DNA of 63,616 nt from Clostridia bacterium (GTDB lineage Bacteria; Bacillota; Clostridia; Oscillospirales; Acutalibacteraceae). This document shows positions 16,439 to 24,778 of the stretch, piece after piece (positions within the stretch are counted from its first letter, which is position 1; each line of letters opens with the position of its first letter). The stretch spans positions 1-63,616 of the forward strand of contig JAFQCH010000015.1 of NCBI GenBank assembly GCA_017416485.1. The letters run 5' to 3'. The translations under genes and the position numbers were made by a program. A model generated the notes under the pieces. That model was not told where the DNA came from. It saw only the letters and a list, made by a program, of their open reading frames with translations, and did no database searches.

Positions 16439-17521
16439 TTATGTGTCCTGATTCGCAAGTTTTTCTGCCGTGTCGGCGGTAATGAGCGCATCGATGAGCT
16501 CATCCAGGTCGCCGTTGAGAATGTTTTCGATTTTATACAAGGTCAGCCCGATGCGGTGGTCGGTAACACGGTATTGATGATAATTATATGTCCTTATTTT
16601 TTCACTGCGGTCGCCGGACCCTACCATACTGCGGCGCTCGCCTGCCTGTTTTTCCTGTTGTTTGCGGCGTTCTGATTCGAGCAGACGGGACTTGAGTACT
16701 TTCATGGCCTTATCTTTGTTTTTATACTGGCTGCGTTCATCCTGGCATTCCACCACCAAGCCCGTAGGCAAATGGGTGATGCGGATGGCGGATTCGGTTT
16801 TGTTGATATGCTGTCCGCCCGCACCGCCTGCACGGAAGGTGTCGATCTGCAGGTCGGCAGGGTTGATGTCGATTTCCACATCTTCCGCTTCGGGGAAGAC
16901 CGCCACGGTTGCCGCCGAGGTGTGGATGCGCCCTTGTGTTTCGGTTTCGGGCACGCGTTGCACACGGTGCACACCGCTTTCAAACTTAAAACGCGAATAC
17001 GCGCCCGCACCGTGGATTTCCACCGTGATTTCCTTGTAGCCGCCCAGTTCCGTCGGGGTTGCATTGAGCACCGAGGTGCGGAAGCCTTTGGCCTGTGCAT
17101 ACATGGAATACATACGCAGCAGCGTGCCTGCAAACAGTGCACCCTCTTCCCCGCCCGTGCCCGCACGAATTTCTAAAATGACATTGCGGTCATCGTTGGG
17201 GTCGCGCGGGAGAAGCAGGATTTTGAGTTCTTCTTCCAGTTTTTTGCAGACGGAAAGCGCGCTTTCGTGTTCTTCAAACACAAGAGCGCGGAAATCCTTA
17301 TCGAGGGTATCTTCCAATAATTCTTTGGTTTCGTTGACGGTGTTATCCGCCTGCTGCCATTCGTTGAATTTTTCCGCCACGGGCGACAGGCGCGACAGTT
17401 CCTGCATAAGCTTTGCCGAGCCCTGAATATCGCTTGCCACGGCAGGGTCACAAAGTTGTTCTTCTATTTCCTTGCGGCGATCTGCGGCGGCACAAAGGCG
17501 GGCATAAAGTGATTTTTCCAT
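16439..17521 (-). CDS. prfA: Peptide chain release factor 1
   Basis: 360 residues, the usual RF1 length. The catalytic GGQ lies in GGAGGQHINKTESA, which triggers peptidyl-tRNA hydrolysis at UAA/UAG. The N-terminal coiled-coil domain (MEKSLYARLCAAADRRKEIEEQ) and the Arg-rich segment after DERSQYKNKDKAMKVL are present. RF1 rather than RF2 is indicated by the lack of the prfB frameshift site and by the length. It is 3 nt downstream of the 143-residue ORF and probably cotranscribed with it and the Sua5-CoaE gene. Confidence 0.95.
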   Translation of the reverse strand: MEKSLYARLCAAADRRKEIEEQLCDPAVASDIQGSAKLMQELSRLSPVAEKFNEWQQADNTVNETKELLEDTLDKDFRALVFEEHESALSVCKKLEEELKILLLPRDPNDDRNVILEIRAGTGGEEGALFAGTLLRMYSMYAQAKGFRTSVLNATPTELGGYKEITVEIHGAGAYSRFKFESGVHRVQRVPETETQGRIHTSAATVAVFPEAEDVEIDINPADLQIDTFRAGGAGGQHINKTESAIRITHLPTGLVVECQDERSQYKNKDKAMKVLKSRLLESERRKQQEKQAGERRSMVGSGDRSEKIRTYNYHQYRVTDHRIGLTLYKIENILNGDLDELIDALITADTAEKLANQDT

Positions 17522-17524
17522 AAA

Positions 17525-17956
17525 TCAGTTTTCCTTGTCATCCACCAAAAGGATGCGAGTGTTATATTTTTCTGCCATTGTAACAATGGGGGCAACGGCA
17601 TCCTCATTCACGCAGGCTGCAATCACAAAATCCATGCTCTGCAACATGCCGAGATAGCGTTTGGCAATGGCGCGCGCAGAGGGCATATCCTTGTTGTATT
17701 CCAATTCGGCAATGCGGGTGCATTCCTGCAACTCTTTTTCACCCTTGCCGTCGGGAAGGGCATATTTCAGGTTGAGCGCAGGGTATGTATAGCGTAGGTG
17801 TTCCACCACAGCAACCGCCGTGCGGTCGAGTGTGCCCTGCTGACAGATATAAAAGGTGTCCACGCCGTTTTCTTCAATCAGTTTTTTGGCGGCCCTGCGC
17901 ACAAAATAGAACAATTCAAAAGTGTATTTTCGGCTTCCGAAAAAAGAACAAGTCAA
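17525..17956 (-). CDS. Hypothetical protein, possibly SLOG/DUF1273-like
   Basis: 143 residues from a TTG start with AAAGGAG 8 nt upstream. The N-terminal CSFFGSRKY resembles the CxFxGHR motif of YpsA/DUF1273 SLOG nucleotide-binding proteins. A mid-section IEENGVDTFYICQQGTLDRTA and a later FVIAACVNEDAVAPIVTMAEKYNTRI fit a Rossmann-like pattern. The family assignment is tentative. It sits 3 nt before prfA and 33 nt after the Sua5-CoaE gene, within a translation-related operon. Confidence 0.6.
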   Translation of the reverse strand: MTCSFFGSRKYTFELFYFVRRAAKKLIEENGVDTFYICQQGTLDRTAVAVVEHLRYTYPALNLKYALPDGKGEKELQECTRIAELEYNKDMPSARAIAKRYLGMLQSMDFVIAACVNEDAVAPIVTMAEKYNTRILLVDDKEN

Positions 17957-17989
17957 AGGGATTCTCCTTTCAAAAAAGGTGCAATTGAA

Positions 17990-19624
17990 TTACGGTTTCT
18001 CGGTCAGTTCTGCCGTGATTTTTGCAAACAATTCTTCGAACAGCGCATCCAAGCCGTCCTTGCCGTTATTGACAAGCACAAAGTCACTGCGCTCGGTAAA
18101 ATATGCCTCGTCAAAGCGTGCCTGCATGCGTTTTTCAATCTCTTGTGCGGACAAGCCGTCACGCGATTGCAATCTCGCCATGCGGATACCGTGGTCGGCG
18201 GTGATGTACACCGTGTGATCGCAGAGTTCGTTAAGCCCTGTTTCAAACAGCAGCGGCACATCGAGCACGGCATTTTTTCCGTCCTTCTGCAAATCAAGAA
18301 CAGCCGTACGGATGCGTTCCAATATAGCAGGATGCGTTATGTTGTTCAGTTTCTGTGTGCTTTCGGCATCCGCAAAGGCGCGTGCGCCGAGCTTGCGGCG
18401 GTCAAGGGTGCCGTCCGGGAGCAGAATATCTTCCCCGAACACCTCTGCCAGTTGCGCAAGCACGGGGGAACCTTTTTCGGTTACAGAACGGGCAATTGCA
18501 TCGGCATCCACAACGGCAAAACCCTTTTGTGCAAAAAGTTTTGTGAGTGTGCTTTTGCCCGCGCCCGTGATGCCCGTAATACCGACTGTGAGGGTATTGT
18601 GCACAAAGCAAAAGCCCGCAGCGCGGTACAGACGGTTGCACACGGCAAGCCCGACCCCGTCCGATGCGGGGTCACGTGCCCAAACGGTTTTTGCCTTTTT
18701 TTCGTCCAATTCACGCAGGGCATCAAACAGACGGTGGGTCTGCGAAAAGGGGTCATCTGCCTGTCCGAAAGTGACACAATCAAGAGAAATATGCGGCACA
18801 TCTTCTTCAAAACAAAGGGCTAAATCGCCCTTTTTGGAGTTTTTTGCTAAAAATTTATAAAAATCCTGTGCCGTGCCCTTCACCACGGTGATTTTTGCCA
18901 AGGGGGCATAATGGCGATATTTCATTCCCGGGGAAGAGGCGGTCTGCCCTGCCTGCAAGGGATGGAGCACGGCATCGTCCACCTGCACCTCGCCGAGCAC
19001 TTCCCGCAGTTGTTCAAGCGTGACACTGCCCGGCCGCAACAACCGCGGAATGTCCGTAGCAAGGGTCAATACGGTGCTTTCAACCCCGAATTCGCAATTG
19101 CCGCCATCGCAAACAGCCGCAATTCTGCCGTCCATATCGTCCATAACATGGCGCACATCCGTAGGGCTCGGAAAGCCCGAAATGTTGGCGCTCGGTGCGG
19201 CAAGCGGAACCCCCGCCGCGCGGATGAGGGCATTGGCAGACGGGTGCGAGGGCATGCGCACGGCAACCGTGGAAAGCCCACCGCTGACAGCATCGGGCAC
19301 ACGGTCCTTTTTTGGCAGAATAATCGTCAAAGGCCCCGGCCAGAATTTTTCTGCCAGGCGCAAAGCCGCGGTCGGCACGTGTGCGGCAAGATCAAAAAGC
19401 TCCTGCACGTAAGCCACATGAACAATCAGCGGATTGTCCTGCGGCCGGCCCTTGGCGGCAAAAATTTTATGTACGGCAGTGCTGTCAAAGGCATTGGCGG
19501 CAAGCCCGTAAACGGTTTCGGTGGGCATGGCAACCACCTCACCCGCCCGCAGAAACGCAGCGGCGGTGTTAACAGCATCTGTATTTTGCAAAGGATTGCG
19601 GATGTCTAAAAATAAAGTGTTCAT
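17990..19624 (-). CDS. Sua5-type threonylcarbamoyl-AMP synthase fused to dephospho-CoA kinase
   Basis: 544 residues from ATG 19624. Residues 1-200 are the YrdC/TsaC fold (VVAMPTETVYGLAANAF, AKGRPQDNPLIVHV, KFWPGPLTIILPK, APSANISGFPSPT), making threonylcarbamoyl-AMP for the t6A37 tRNA modification. A Sua5 C-terminal domain follows (SPGMKYRHYAPLAKI). From about residue 345 the chain continues as CoaE, with Walker A in ITGITGAGKSTLTK, DADAIAR and DVPLLFETGL, the last step of CoA synthesis. These are normally separate genes; here one uninterrupted frame covers both. The ribosome-binding site is weak. Confidence 0.9.
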   Translation of the reverse strand: MNTLFLDIRNPLQNTDAVNTAAAFLRAGEVVAMPTETVYGLAANAFDSTAVHKIFAAKGRPQDNPLIVHVAYVQELFDLAAHVPTAALRLAEKFWPGPLTIILPKKDRVPDAVSGGLSTVAVRMPSHPSANALIRAAGVPLAAPSANISGFPSPTDVRHVMDDMDGRIAAVCDGGNCEFGVESTVLTLATDIPRLLRPGSVTLEQLREVLGEVQVDDAVLHPLQAGQTASSPGMKYRHYAPLAKITVVKGTAQDFYKFLAKNSKKGDLALCFEEDVPHISLDCVTFGQADDPFSQTHRLFDALRELDEKKAKTVWARDPASDGVGLAVCNRLYRAAGFCFVHNTLTVGITGITGAGKSTLTKLFAQKGFAVVDADAIARSVTEKGSPVLAQLAEVFGEDILLPDGTLDRRKLGARAFADAESTQKLNNITHPAILERIRTAVLDLQKDGKNAVLDVPLLFETGLNELCDHTVYITADHGIRMARLQSRDGLSAQEIEKRMQARFDEAYFTERSDFVLVNNGKDGLDALFEELFAKITAELTEKP

Positions 19625-19659
19625 TGCATCACTCTTAAAAAATATTTTTCTATCATAAT

Positions 19660-19688
19660 AGTATAACACAACCGAAGTGTTTTTACAA
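19660..19688 (-). promoter_or_regulatory. Promoter of Sua5-CoaE/prfA operon
   Basis: On the minus strand there is TTGTAA (19688-19683), a 17-bp spacer and TATACT (19665-19660), 36 bp upstream of the start codon. Confidence 0.65.
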
Positions 19689-19735
19689 GATGAAGAAAAA
19701 AGATAACTTATGTTTCCCCCTGTAAAATAACTTTA

Positions 19736-19764
19736 TTGACATTATCCCCCGTCCGTGTTACACT
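19736..19764 (+). promoter_or_regulatory. Promoter of TIM-barrel isomerase-tadA-DUF3842 operon
   Basis: TTGACA (19736-19741), a 17-bp spacer and TACACT (19759-19764), divergent from the Sua5-CoaE promoter. Confidence 0.7.
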
Positions 19765-19801
19765 GAAAAGGTAAAAAATCTCTGCACGGGAGGATATGAA
19801 A

Positions 19802-20659
19802 ATGAAATACAGTGTCAGCTCTTACAGTTATTCCCAGCTTCGCCACGCAGGCTTATACACCGAATTTGAACTGATTGCCCTTGCCAAGGAAATGGGCTTT
19901 GACGGCATTGAATTTGCCGAAATCAACACCCCCGCGGGTAAGGACAAAGCTGAATATGCCGCCGAGCTCAAGGCGGAGGCCGACAGAGTAGGCATCGAAA
20001 TCGTTTGCTACAGCATCGGTGCAGACTTCCTGAAAAACGAAAATCAGGTGGAAGACCTGAAAAAAGAAGTCGATATTGCCGCTATTCTCGGTGTCAAACT
20101 CATGCGCCACGATGCCACTTCGGGCTTCAAAGACGGCGAACGCGGAAGCAAAGGCTTTGACCAGGCACTTCCGATTCTTGCCGATGGCTACCGTGCCGTT
20201 ACACAGTATGCAAAAACCAAAGGCATTCGCACCATGGTGGAAAACCACGGCTTTTTCTGTCAGGATTCTGACCGTGTGGAAAAGCTCATCAACGCGGTTG
20301 CCGATGACAATTTCGGTGCACTCGTTGACCTGGGCAACTTCCTGTGTGCGGACGAAAACCCCGCCACGGCAGTGGGCAGACTGGCTCCCTACGCATTCCA
20401 CGTGCATGCCAAGGACTTCCATGTGAAAAACGGCAACGGCGTGATTCCGCCCGACGGCTTTTTCCGTTCCCGCGGCGGAAATGCCCTGCGCGGTGCCATC
20501 ATCGGCCACGGCGACGTGCCCGTGCTGCAGTGCCTGCGCATTTTGGAAGCACACGGTTATGACAATTACATCACGGTTGAATTTGAAGGCATGGAAGATG
20601 CCAAAAAAGGCGTTGCCTGCGGACTGAAGACCCTGAAATACTTCGACGAACAGCTGTAA
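19802..20659 (+). CDS. Sugar phosphate isomerase/epimerase (AP endonuclease 2-like TIM barrel)
   Basis: 285 residues from ATG 19802; the ATG 6 nt upstream sits too close to GGGAGG. The fold is that of xylose-isomerase-like TIM barrels: KEMGFDGIEFAE, MVENHGFF (metal Glu), LVDLGNFL (metal Asp), HVHAKDFHVK (metal His) and TVEFEGMED (last metal Glu). The metal ligands are complete, so it is probably an active isomerase or epimerase. Inosose or hydroxypyruvate isomerase-like substrates are common in the family. It heads an operon with tadA. Confidence 0.8.
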   Translation: MKYSVSSYSYSQLRHAGLYTEFELIALAKEMGFDGIEFAEINTPAGKDKAEYAAELKAEADRVGIEIVCYSIGADFLKNENQVEDLKKEVDIAAILGVKLMRHDATSGFKDGERGSKGFDQALPILADGYRAVTQYAKTKGIRTMVENHGFFCQDSDRVEKLINAVADDNFGALVDLGNFLCADENPATAVGRLAPYAFHVHAKDFHVKNGNGVIPPDGFFRSRGGNALRGAIIGHGDVPVLQCLRILEAHGYDNYITVEFEGMEDAKKGVACGLKTLKYFDEQL

Positions 20660-20664
20660 AAAAA

Positions 20665-21147
20665 ATGGAACAAGATATTCACTTTATGCGACAGGCGCTG
20701 GCGCTGGCGCAGGAAGCCGCCGACGAGTGGGAAACGCCCGTCGGTGCACTCATTGTGCGCAACGGCGAAGTGATTGCCGCAGGCAGAAACCGCCGCGAAA
20801 TCGGCAAAAATGCCCTGTACCATGCCGAAATTGAAGCCATTGACAATGCCTGCAAAAAATTAGGCGGATGGCGACTTCCGGGGTGTACGCTGTATGTTAC
20901 TCTCGAACCCTGCCCGATGTGCACGGGGGCTATTATCAATTCGCGCATTGAGCGTGTGGTGTTCGGTGCAAGCGACCTGAAAGCCGGATCCATGGGCTCG
21001 GTCATTGATCTGACAGAGCTTCCCTACAACCACAAGCCTGCCGTGGAACGCGGTATTCTGCAGGAGGAATGCGCCGGAATGCTGTCGTCCTTCTTCAAGG
21101 CATTGCGCAAACACAAGGAGAAGAAAAATGAAAATTCTTGTCATTGA
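20665..21147 (+). CDS. tadA: tRNA-specific adenosine deaminase
   Basis: 160 residues with the cytidine/deoxycytidylate deaminase fold: HAE zinc ligand and proton-shuttle Glu (YHAEIEAID), and PCPMCTGAI for the two Cys ligands. The TadA-type signature NSRIERVVFGASDLKAGSMGS distinguishes it from other deaminases. It converts A34 to inosine in tRNA-Arg(ACG). The start lies 5 nt after the isomerase stop codon without a visible Shine-Dalgarno site, so translation is probably coupled. Confidence 0.92.
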   Translation: MEQDIHFMRQALALAQEAADEWETPVGALIVRNGEVIAAGRNRREIGKNALYHAEIEAIDNACKKLGGWRLPGCTLYVTLEPCPMCTGAIINSRIERVVFGASDLKAGSMGSVIDLTELPYNHKPAVERGILQEECAGMLSSFFKALRKHKEKKNENSCH

Positions 21148-21532
21148 CGGGCAGGGCGGTCAGCTCGGCAGTCAGCTCATCAAAGCCATCAACGAAAAAT
21201 TTTCGCAATCGGAAATCATGGCGGTCGGCACGAATGCGGTCGCCACTGCCGCCATGCTCAAAAACGGTGCCAAAGCCGCTGCAACGGGAGAAAACCCCGT
21301 GCTGGTTGCCTGCCGCAGTGCGGATATCATCATCGGCCCCATCGGCATTGTGATCGCGGATTCCCTTTTTGGCGAAATCACGCCCGCCATGGCGGTTGCC
21401 GTCGGGCAGAGCCGTGCCGCAAAAATCCTGATTCCCGTCAACAAGTGCGAAAATCTGGTGGCAGGGGTGCAGAATCTCGGGGTGTCGGCACTTATTGAGG
21501 ATGCACTTGCCAAGTTGCAGACTCTGATTTGA
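21128..21532 (+). CDS. DUF3842 family protein
   Basis: 134 residues overlapping the tadA end by 20 nt in another frame, behind AAGGAGAAGAAA. The N-terminal motif VIDGQGGQLGSQLI resembles a Rossmann-type nucleotide-binding loop, and CRSADIIIGPIGIVIADSLFGEITP matches the family core. DUF3842 proteins are common in Clostridia; their function is unknown. The overlap suggests coupled translation with tadA. Confidence 0.8.
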   Translation: MKILVIDGQGGQLGSQLIKAINEKFSQSEIMAVGTNAVATAAMLKNGAKAAATGENPVLVACRSADIIIGPIGIVIADSLFGEITPAMAVAVGQSRAAKILIPVNKCENLVAGVQNLGVSALIEDALAKLQTLI

Positions 21533-21540
21533 AAAAATAC

Positions 21541-21569
21541 TTGCAACTCCTCGCAAATTGTGGTAAAAT
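21541..21569 (+). promoter_or_regulatory. Promoter of ECF S-component leader
   Basis: TTGCAA (21541-21546), a 17-bp spacer and TAAAAT (21564-21569). Transcription would start near 21575, at the first leader hairpin. Confidence 0.65.
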
Positions 21570-21574
21570 AAAAA

Positions 21575-21688
21575 GGCTGTTCAGAAGAACAGCCCACGGA
21601 ACAGAAGTTCCTTTTCAGATAATACTTGTAAAAAATCATTGATGCTATGAAAGTGTCTTTATCTCTGCAGAGGTAACGGCACTTTTTT
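21575..21688 (+). promoter_or_regulatory. Structured leader with attenuator before ECF S-component
   Basis: Three RNA hairpins are visible. The first is GGCTGTTC/GAACAGCC (21575-21594) and the second GGAAC/GTTCC (21598-21611); both have the same AGAA loop. The third is AAGTGTC/GGCACTT (21651-21684) with an inner CTCTGCAGAG helix and a T-run, a typical intrinsic terminator just before the ribosome-binding site. The layout suggests transcription attenuation. No known riboswitch consensus was recognised. Confidence 0.55.
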
Positions 21689-21703
21689 GTTTTTTGAAAG
21701 GAT

Positions 21704-22249
21704 ATGGATGCCATGACTACACATAACAACTTGCTGAAAACCGTTTTTGCCGCTGTTTTTCTTGCCCTCGCCTTTGTGATGCCGTTTCTGACGGGGCAGA
21801 TTCCCGAAATCGGCTCCATGCTCTGTCCGATGCACATTCCCGTGCTGCTGTGCGGATTCATCTGCGGCTGGCCGTGGGGGCTTGCGGTAGGGCTCACCGC
21901 CCCCCTGCTACGCTCGCTGACACTCGGCATGCCGCCACTGTTTCCGACTGCACTGTGCATGGCATTTGAGCTTGCCTCCTACGGTGCGGTGGCAGGGCTG
22001 ATGCACAAACTTTTGCCCCGCAAAAAGGGCTATATATATTGCTCCCTGCTGACCGCGATGCTTGTCGGCCGCGTGGTGTGGGGGCTTGCCATGTTTGTGT
22101 GCATGGGTGCTGACGGCGGCGCATTCACCTTTGCCGCATTCCTCACAGGGGCATTCACCAATGCTATCCCCGGCATCATTGCTCAGCTTGTGCTGATTCC
22201 CGTGCTTGTGATGCTGCTTGACAACCCAAAGGTATTGCAATTGAATTGA
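21704..22249 (+). CDS. ECF transporter S component (vitamin/cofactor uptake)
   Basis: 181 residues; ATG 21704 or ATG 21713 could start translation (AAAGGA lies at about 21697). Six hydrophobic segments and the motif MPFLTGQIPEIGSMLCPMHIPV are typical of substrate-binding S components of energy-coupling factor importers. The pattern GLTAPLLRSLTLGMPPLFPTA resembles the COG4684-like group, whose members include an alpha-ribazole transporter, but the substrate is unresolved. The shared EcfT/EcfA module is not in this window. It is controlled by its own structured leader. Confidence 0.78.
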   Translation: MDAMTTHNNLLKTVFAAVFLALAFVMPFLTGQIPEIGSMLCPMHIPVLLCGFICGWPWGLAVGLTAPLLRSLTLGMPPLFPTALCMAFELASYGAVAGLMHKLLPRKKGYIYCSLLTAMLVGRVVWGLAMFVCMGADGGAFTFAAFLTGAFTNAIPGIIAQLVLIPVLVMLLDNPKVLQLN

Positions 22250-22258
22250 ATATGATTT

Positions 22259-23017
22259 TCAATAAAACAAAATCCGTTCTTTTCCGTCGGGATCACACAC
22301 GGCGGTTTGGTGCAGATTGAAAACGGATTGCGCCATGTTTTGTTGCAAAAATTCCTCTTTTGTGCCGCAAAACACACAGGTGTTTTGGTCGGTCACAAGT
22401 AAATAATCGGCTGTATTCACGGCGGCGGTCAGGTCATGCAAGACCAGGACTGCCGTTTTTTGTTGTTCATCTGCCAATGCGCGCACGCGTTGCAGAAAAC
22501 ACCCTACATGGTCGGCATCGAGGTGGGCGGTCGGCTCGTCAAACAGCACAAGCGGCGTGTTCTGCGCTGCTGCCATGGCAAGAAAAGCCCGCTGCCGTTC
22601 CCCACCCGAAAGGCGGTTGACGGGGGTGTCCTGCAAGTCTTCCATGCGGGCAAAGCGGATTGCATTTTCTACAGTCTCACGGTCGGATTGTGACAATTTC
22701 CCGCCGGGCGCAAGGTAAGGTTCTCTGCCGAGGGTTGCCAATTGCCTTGTTGTGAGAGCCGTGTCAGGCAACAACTGCGGCATGAGAGAGCATTTTTGCG
22801 CACGGGTACGGGGGGATAACGCCGACAAATCTTCTCCGTCGAGCAGGATTTTCCCCGTATAACGGACAAGCCCCGTCAGGCAGGACAAAAGGCTGCTCTT
22901 GCCGCTGCCGTTTTTGCCCACGATGACGGTCAGTTTTTCTTTGGGGATGCGTGCATTCACATTGTGCAGAACCGTTTTTCTGCCACGCAGCACACTTACG
23001 TTTTCAAAGCACAGCAT
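22259..23017 (-). CDS. FecE/BtuD-type ABC transporter ATP-binding protein
   Basis: 252 residues from ATG 23017, with AGGAGGT upstream. Walker A GKNGSGKSSL, Q-loop MPQLLPD, signature LSGGERQRAFLA, Walker B LVLFDEPT and H-loop VLVLHDL are all present, so the ATPase is intact. It overlaps the permease gene by 14 nt. With the FecCD permease it would power import of a siderophore, heme or cobalamin. The operon has no binding-protein gene; the one at 9861 is a candidate partner. Confidence 0.9.
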   Translation of the reverse strand: MLCFENVSVLRGRKTVLHNVNARIPKEKLTVIVGKNGSGKSSLLSCLTGLVRYTGKILLDGEDLSALSPRTRAQKCSLMPQLLPDTALTTRQLATLGREPYLAPGGKLSQSDRETVENAIRFARMEDLQDTPVNRLSGGERQRAFLAMAAAQNTPLVLFDEPTAHLDADHVGCFLQRVRALADEQQKTAVLVLHDLTAAVNTADYLLVTDQNTCVFCGTKEEFLQQNMAQSVFNLHQTAVCDPDGKERILFY

Positions 23018-24002
23018 CACGCGACCTCCTGAACAACACAACGAAATAGAACGGCGCACCCGCCAGTGCCATCAGAATGCCCACGGGTAATTCCGCGGGG
23101 GCGATCACAAGCCGTCCGATGAGGTCGGACAGGCATACGAGCACCGCACCGCCTAAGGCGCACACAGGCAAGTGCAATCGCAAAGGCTGTCCCGCTGTTT
23201 TGCGGGCAAGATGCGGAACAATCAGTCCTACGAAACCCAGAAGACCCGCAAAGCTCACCACAGCCGCCGCCGAAGCCGCTGCAAGGGCAAGACACACCGC
23301 ACGCAAACGAGCAGGACGAATTCCGAGCGAAGCCGCATGCAAATCGCCCAACGAAAGGGCATCCGCACGCGAAGCCAACACCAATGACGCAATGAGGCTG
23401 CCAAAAATCATGATTGCGGGCAAAAACAAAGAAGAAATTCCGTTTGTGCCATCCAGACCGCCCACACTGAAAAAACGGTAGGCAGCAAGCACATCTGTGT
23501 CGAGCAAGGACACAAGCGAAATACCCGCATTAAACACCGCCGTGACGGCAACACCCGCAAGCAGAATGCCCGTTTTGGGACGGGGCAGACGGTTGCCGAC
23601 GGCAAGAATGAGCAATGCCGTGGCAAATGCACCCACAAAACAGACCACAGGTGAAAGATGCACCGCTTGCGGAAAAAAGGAAAGCAGAGCAATCATGCAA
23701 AATCCCGCACCCGCATTGATGCCGAGAATGTTCGGGCTTGCAAGTTCATTGCCCGTGATGCTTTGCAGCAACGCACCCGAAACGGACAGACCGATGCCGG
23801 CCAGTGTCCCCGCGAACAGCCGCGGCAAACGCAAGGAATACAGAATAAGACTCTGCGTTTCGTATCCTTCTTTTTGCAAAAGTGCCGCAAAAAGGGTGGA
23901 TATGTCCATTTGCGCACTACCGAGGACAAAACCAAAAACAGCCGTCAGCACAAATAGCACTGACAGCAATAAAAGGATTCTGTTTCGGCGGGTGTTTTCC
24001 AT
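23004..24002 (-). CDS. FecCD/BtuC-type ABC transporter permease
   Basis: 332 residues with about ten transmembrane segments. FecCD family signatures are clear: RLPRLFAGTLAGIGLSVSGA, NELASPNILGINAGA and FAGLLGFVGLIVPHLAR (the coupling-helix region), and ending PVGILMALAGAPFYFVVLFR. It forms the membrane channel of a class II importer. It lies 7 nt after the zinc-ribbon membrane protein gene and overlaps the ATPase gene. Confidence 0.9.
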   Translation of the reverse strand: MENTRRNRILLLLSVLFVLTAVFGFVLGSAQMDISTLFAALLQKEGYETQSLILYSLRLPRLFAGTLAGIGLSVSGALLQSITGNELASPNILGINAGAGFCMIALLSFFPQAVHLSPVVCFVGAFATALLILAVGNRLPRPKTGILLAGVAVTAVFNAGISLVSLLDTDVLAAYRFFSVGGLDGTNGISSLFLPAIMIFGSLIASLVLASRADALSLGDLHAASLGIRPARLRAVCLALAAASAAAVVSFAGLLGFVGLIVPHLARKTAGQPLRLHLPVCALGGAVLVCLSDLIGRLVIAPAELPVGILMALAGAPFYFVVLFRRSRDAVL

Positions 24003-24009
24003 AAATAAT

Positions 24010-24570
24010 TTATCGTCTTGTGTTCATCGACACTTCGCCCGTGCGGACGATGAGTTCACCCAAGCCGTACAACACAAGGATGCTGACAAAAGACAAAAAC
24101 GGTCCGATAACGGCAATGCCGATACCGATAACAAGCATTGCCTGTGTGCCGCCGAACACGGCAAGGCAGATACCGAAAATGAGGGTCAAAAGCATCCCGA
24201 CAAAGCCGATGCCCTTGGCACCCGTGCGAAGAATCGGCCCGATGCGTTCCAGCCCCTGCGCCTTCTGAATGGCGGCGCGGTCGTTTTGCGCGGTGGAAGA
24301 TGCGCCTTTGTTTGCGTTGGTGTTTACAACATTCTGATGCTCGCGTGCGGCAAACAGGGCTTCGTTGAGATTGCCGTTTTCAATGGATTCCTGCTTCCAT
24401 CCTGCAAGAATATTTTCGCGATCCTGCATGCTGGTTGCCGCCCAGTCGTAATTACCCTTATAGGTCATGCCGTTTTCACAAAACGGGCAAACCATTTCTT
24501 CGCGGGCATCACGCTCATCATTGGCACGGCACGACCCGCATTTTTCACAGTAAAAGAATTTTTTCGTCAT
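24010..24570 (-). CDS. Zinc-ribbon membrane protein of unknown function
   Basis: 186 residues. The N-terminus has two Cys pairs, CEKCGSC and CPFC, predicted to bind zinc. A polar middle (AATSMQDRENILAGWKQES) and a long linker follow, then two transmembrane helices (GIGFVGMLLTLIFGICLAVFG and MLVIGIGIAVIGPFLSFVSI). It is not a family I recognise. It heads the operon with the FecCD permease and ATPase, and a link to metal uptake is only inferred from that. Confidence 0.65.
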   Translation of the reverse strand: MTKKFFYCEKCGSCRANDERDAREEMVCPFCENGMTYKGNYDWAATSMQDRENILAGWKQESIENGNLNEALFAAREHQNVVNTNANKGASSTAQNDRAAIQKAQGLERIGPILRTGAKGIGFVGMLLTLIFGICLAVFGGTQAMLVIGIGIAVIGPFLSFVSILVLYGLGELIVRTGEVSMNTRR

Positions 24571-24640
24571 ATTATATCACCTTATAATAATTTTGCGGAG
24601 AGCACGAACTGACAAATACGGATTGACAGCTCTTTTTTGC

Positions 24641-24669
24641 AGTATAGCACAAATTATAATAAAAAACAA
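24641..24669 (-). promoter_or_regulatory. Promoter of zinc-ribbon/FecCD/ATPase operon
   Basis: On the minus strand there is TTGTTT (24669-24664), a 17-bp spacer and TATACT (24646-24641). Confidence 0.62.
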
Positions 24670-24693
24670 GTTTTGCATATTTTTACATTTTTG

Positions 24694-24722
24694 TTGACTT
24701 ATCGGGACTTTCGTACTATAAT
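24694..24722 (+). promoter_or_regulatory. Promoter of nhaC-like gene
   Basis: TTGACT (24694-24699), a 17-bp spacer and TATAAT (24717-24722), 57 bp before the start codon. Confidence 0.72.
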
Positions 24723-24778
24723 AAGTTAAAACTGTGTAGTTTTATTGCGGTTTTATTAGGAAAGTGAGGAAAAAGAAA

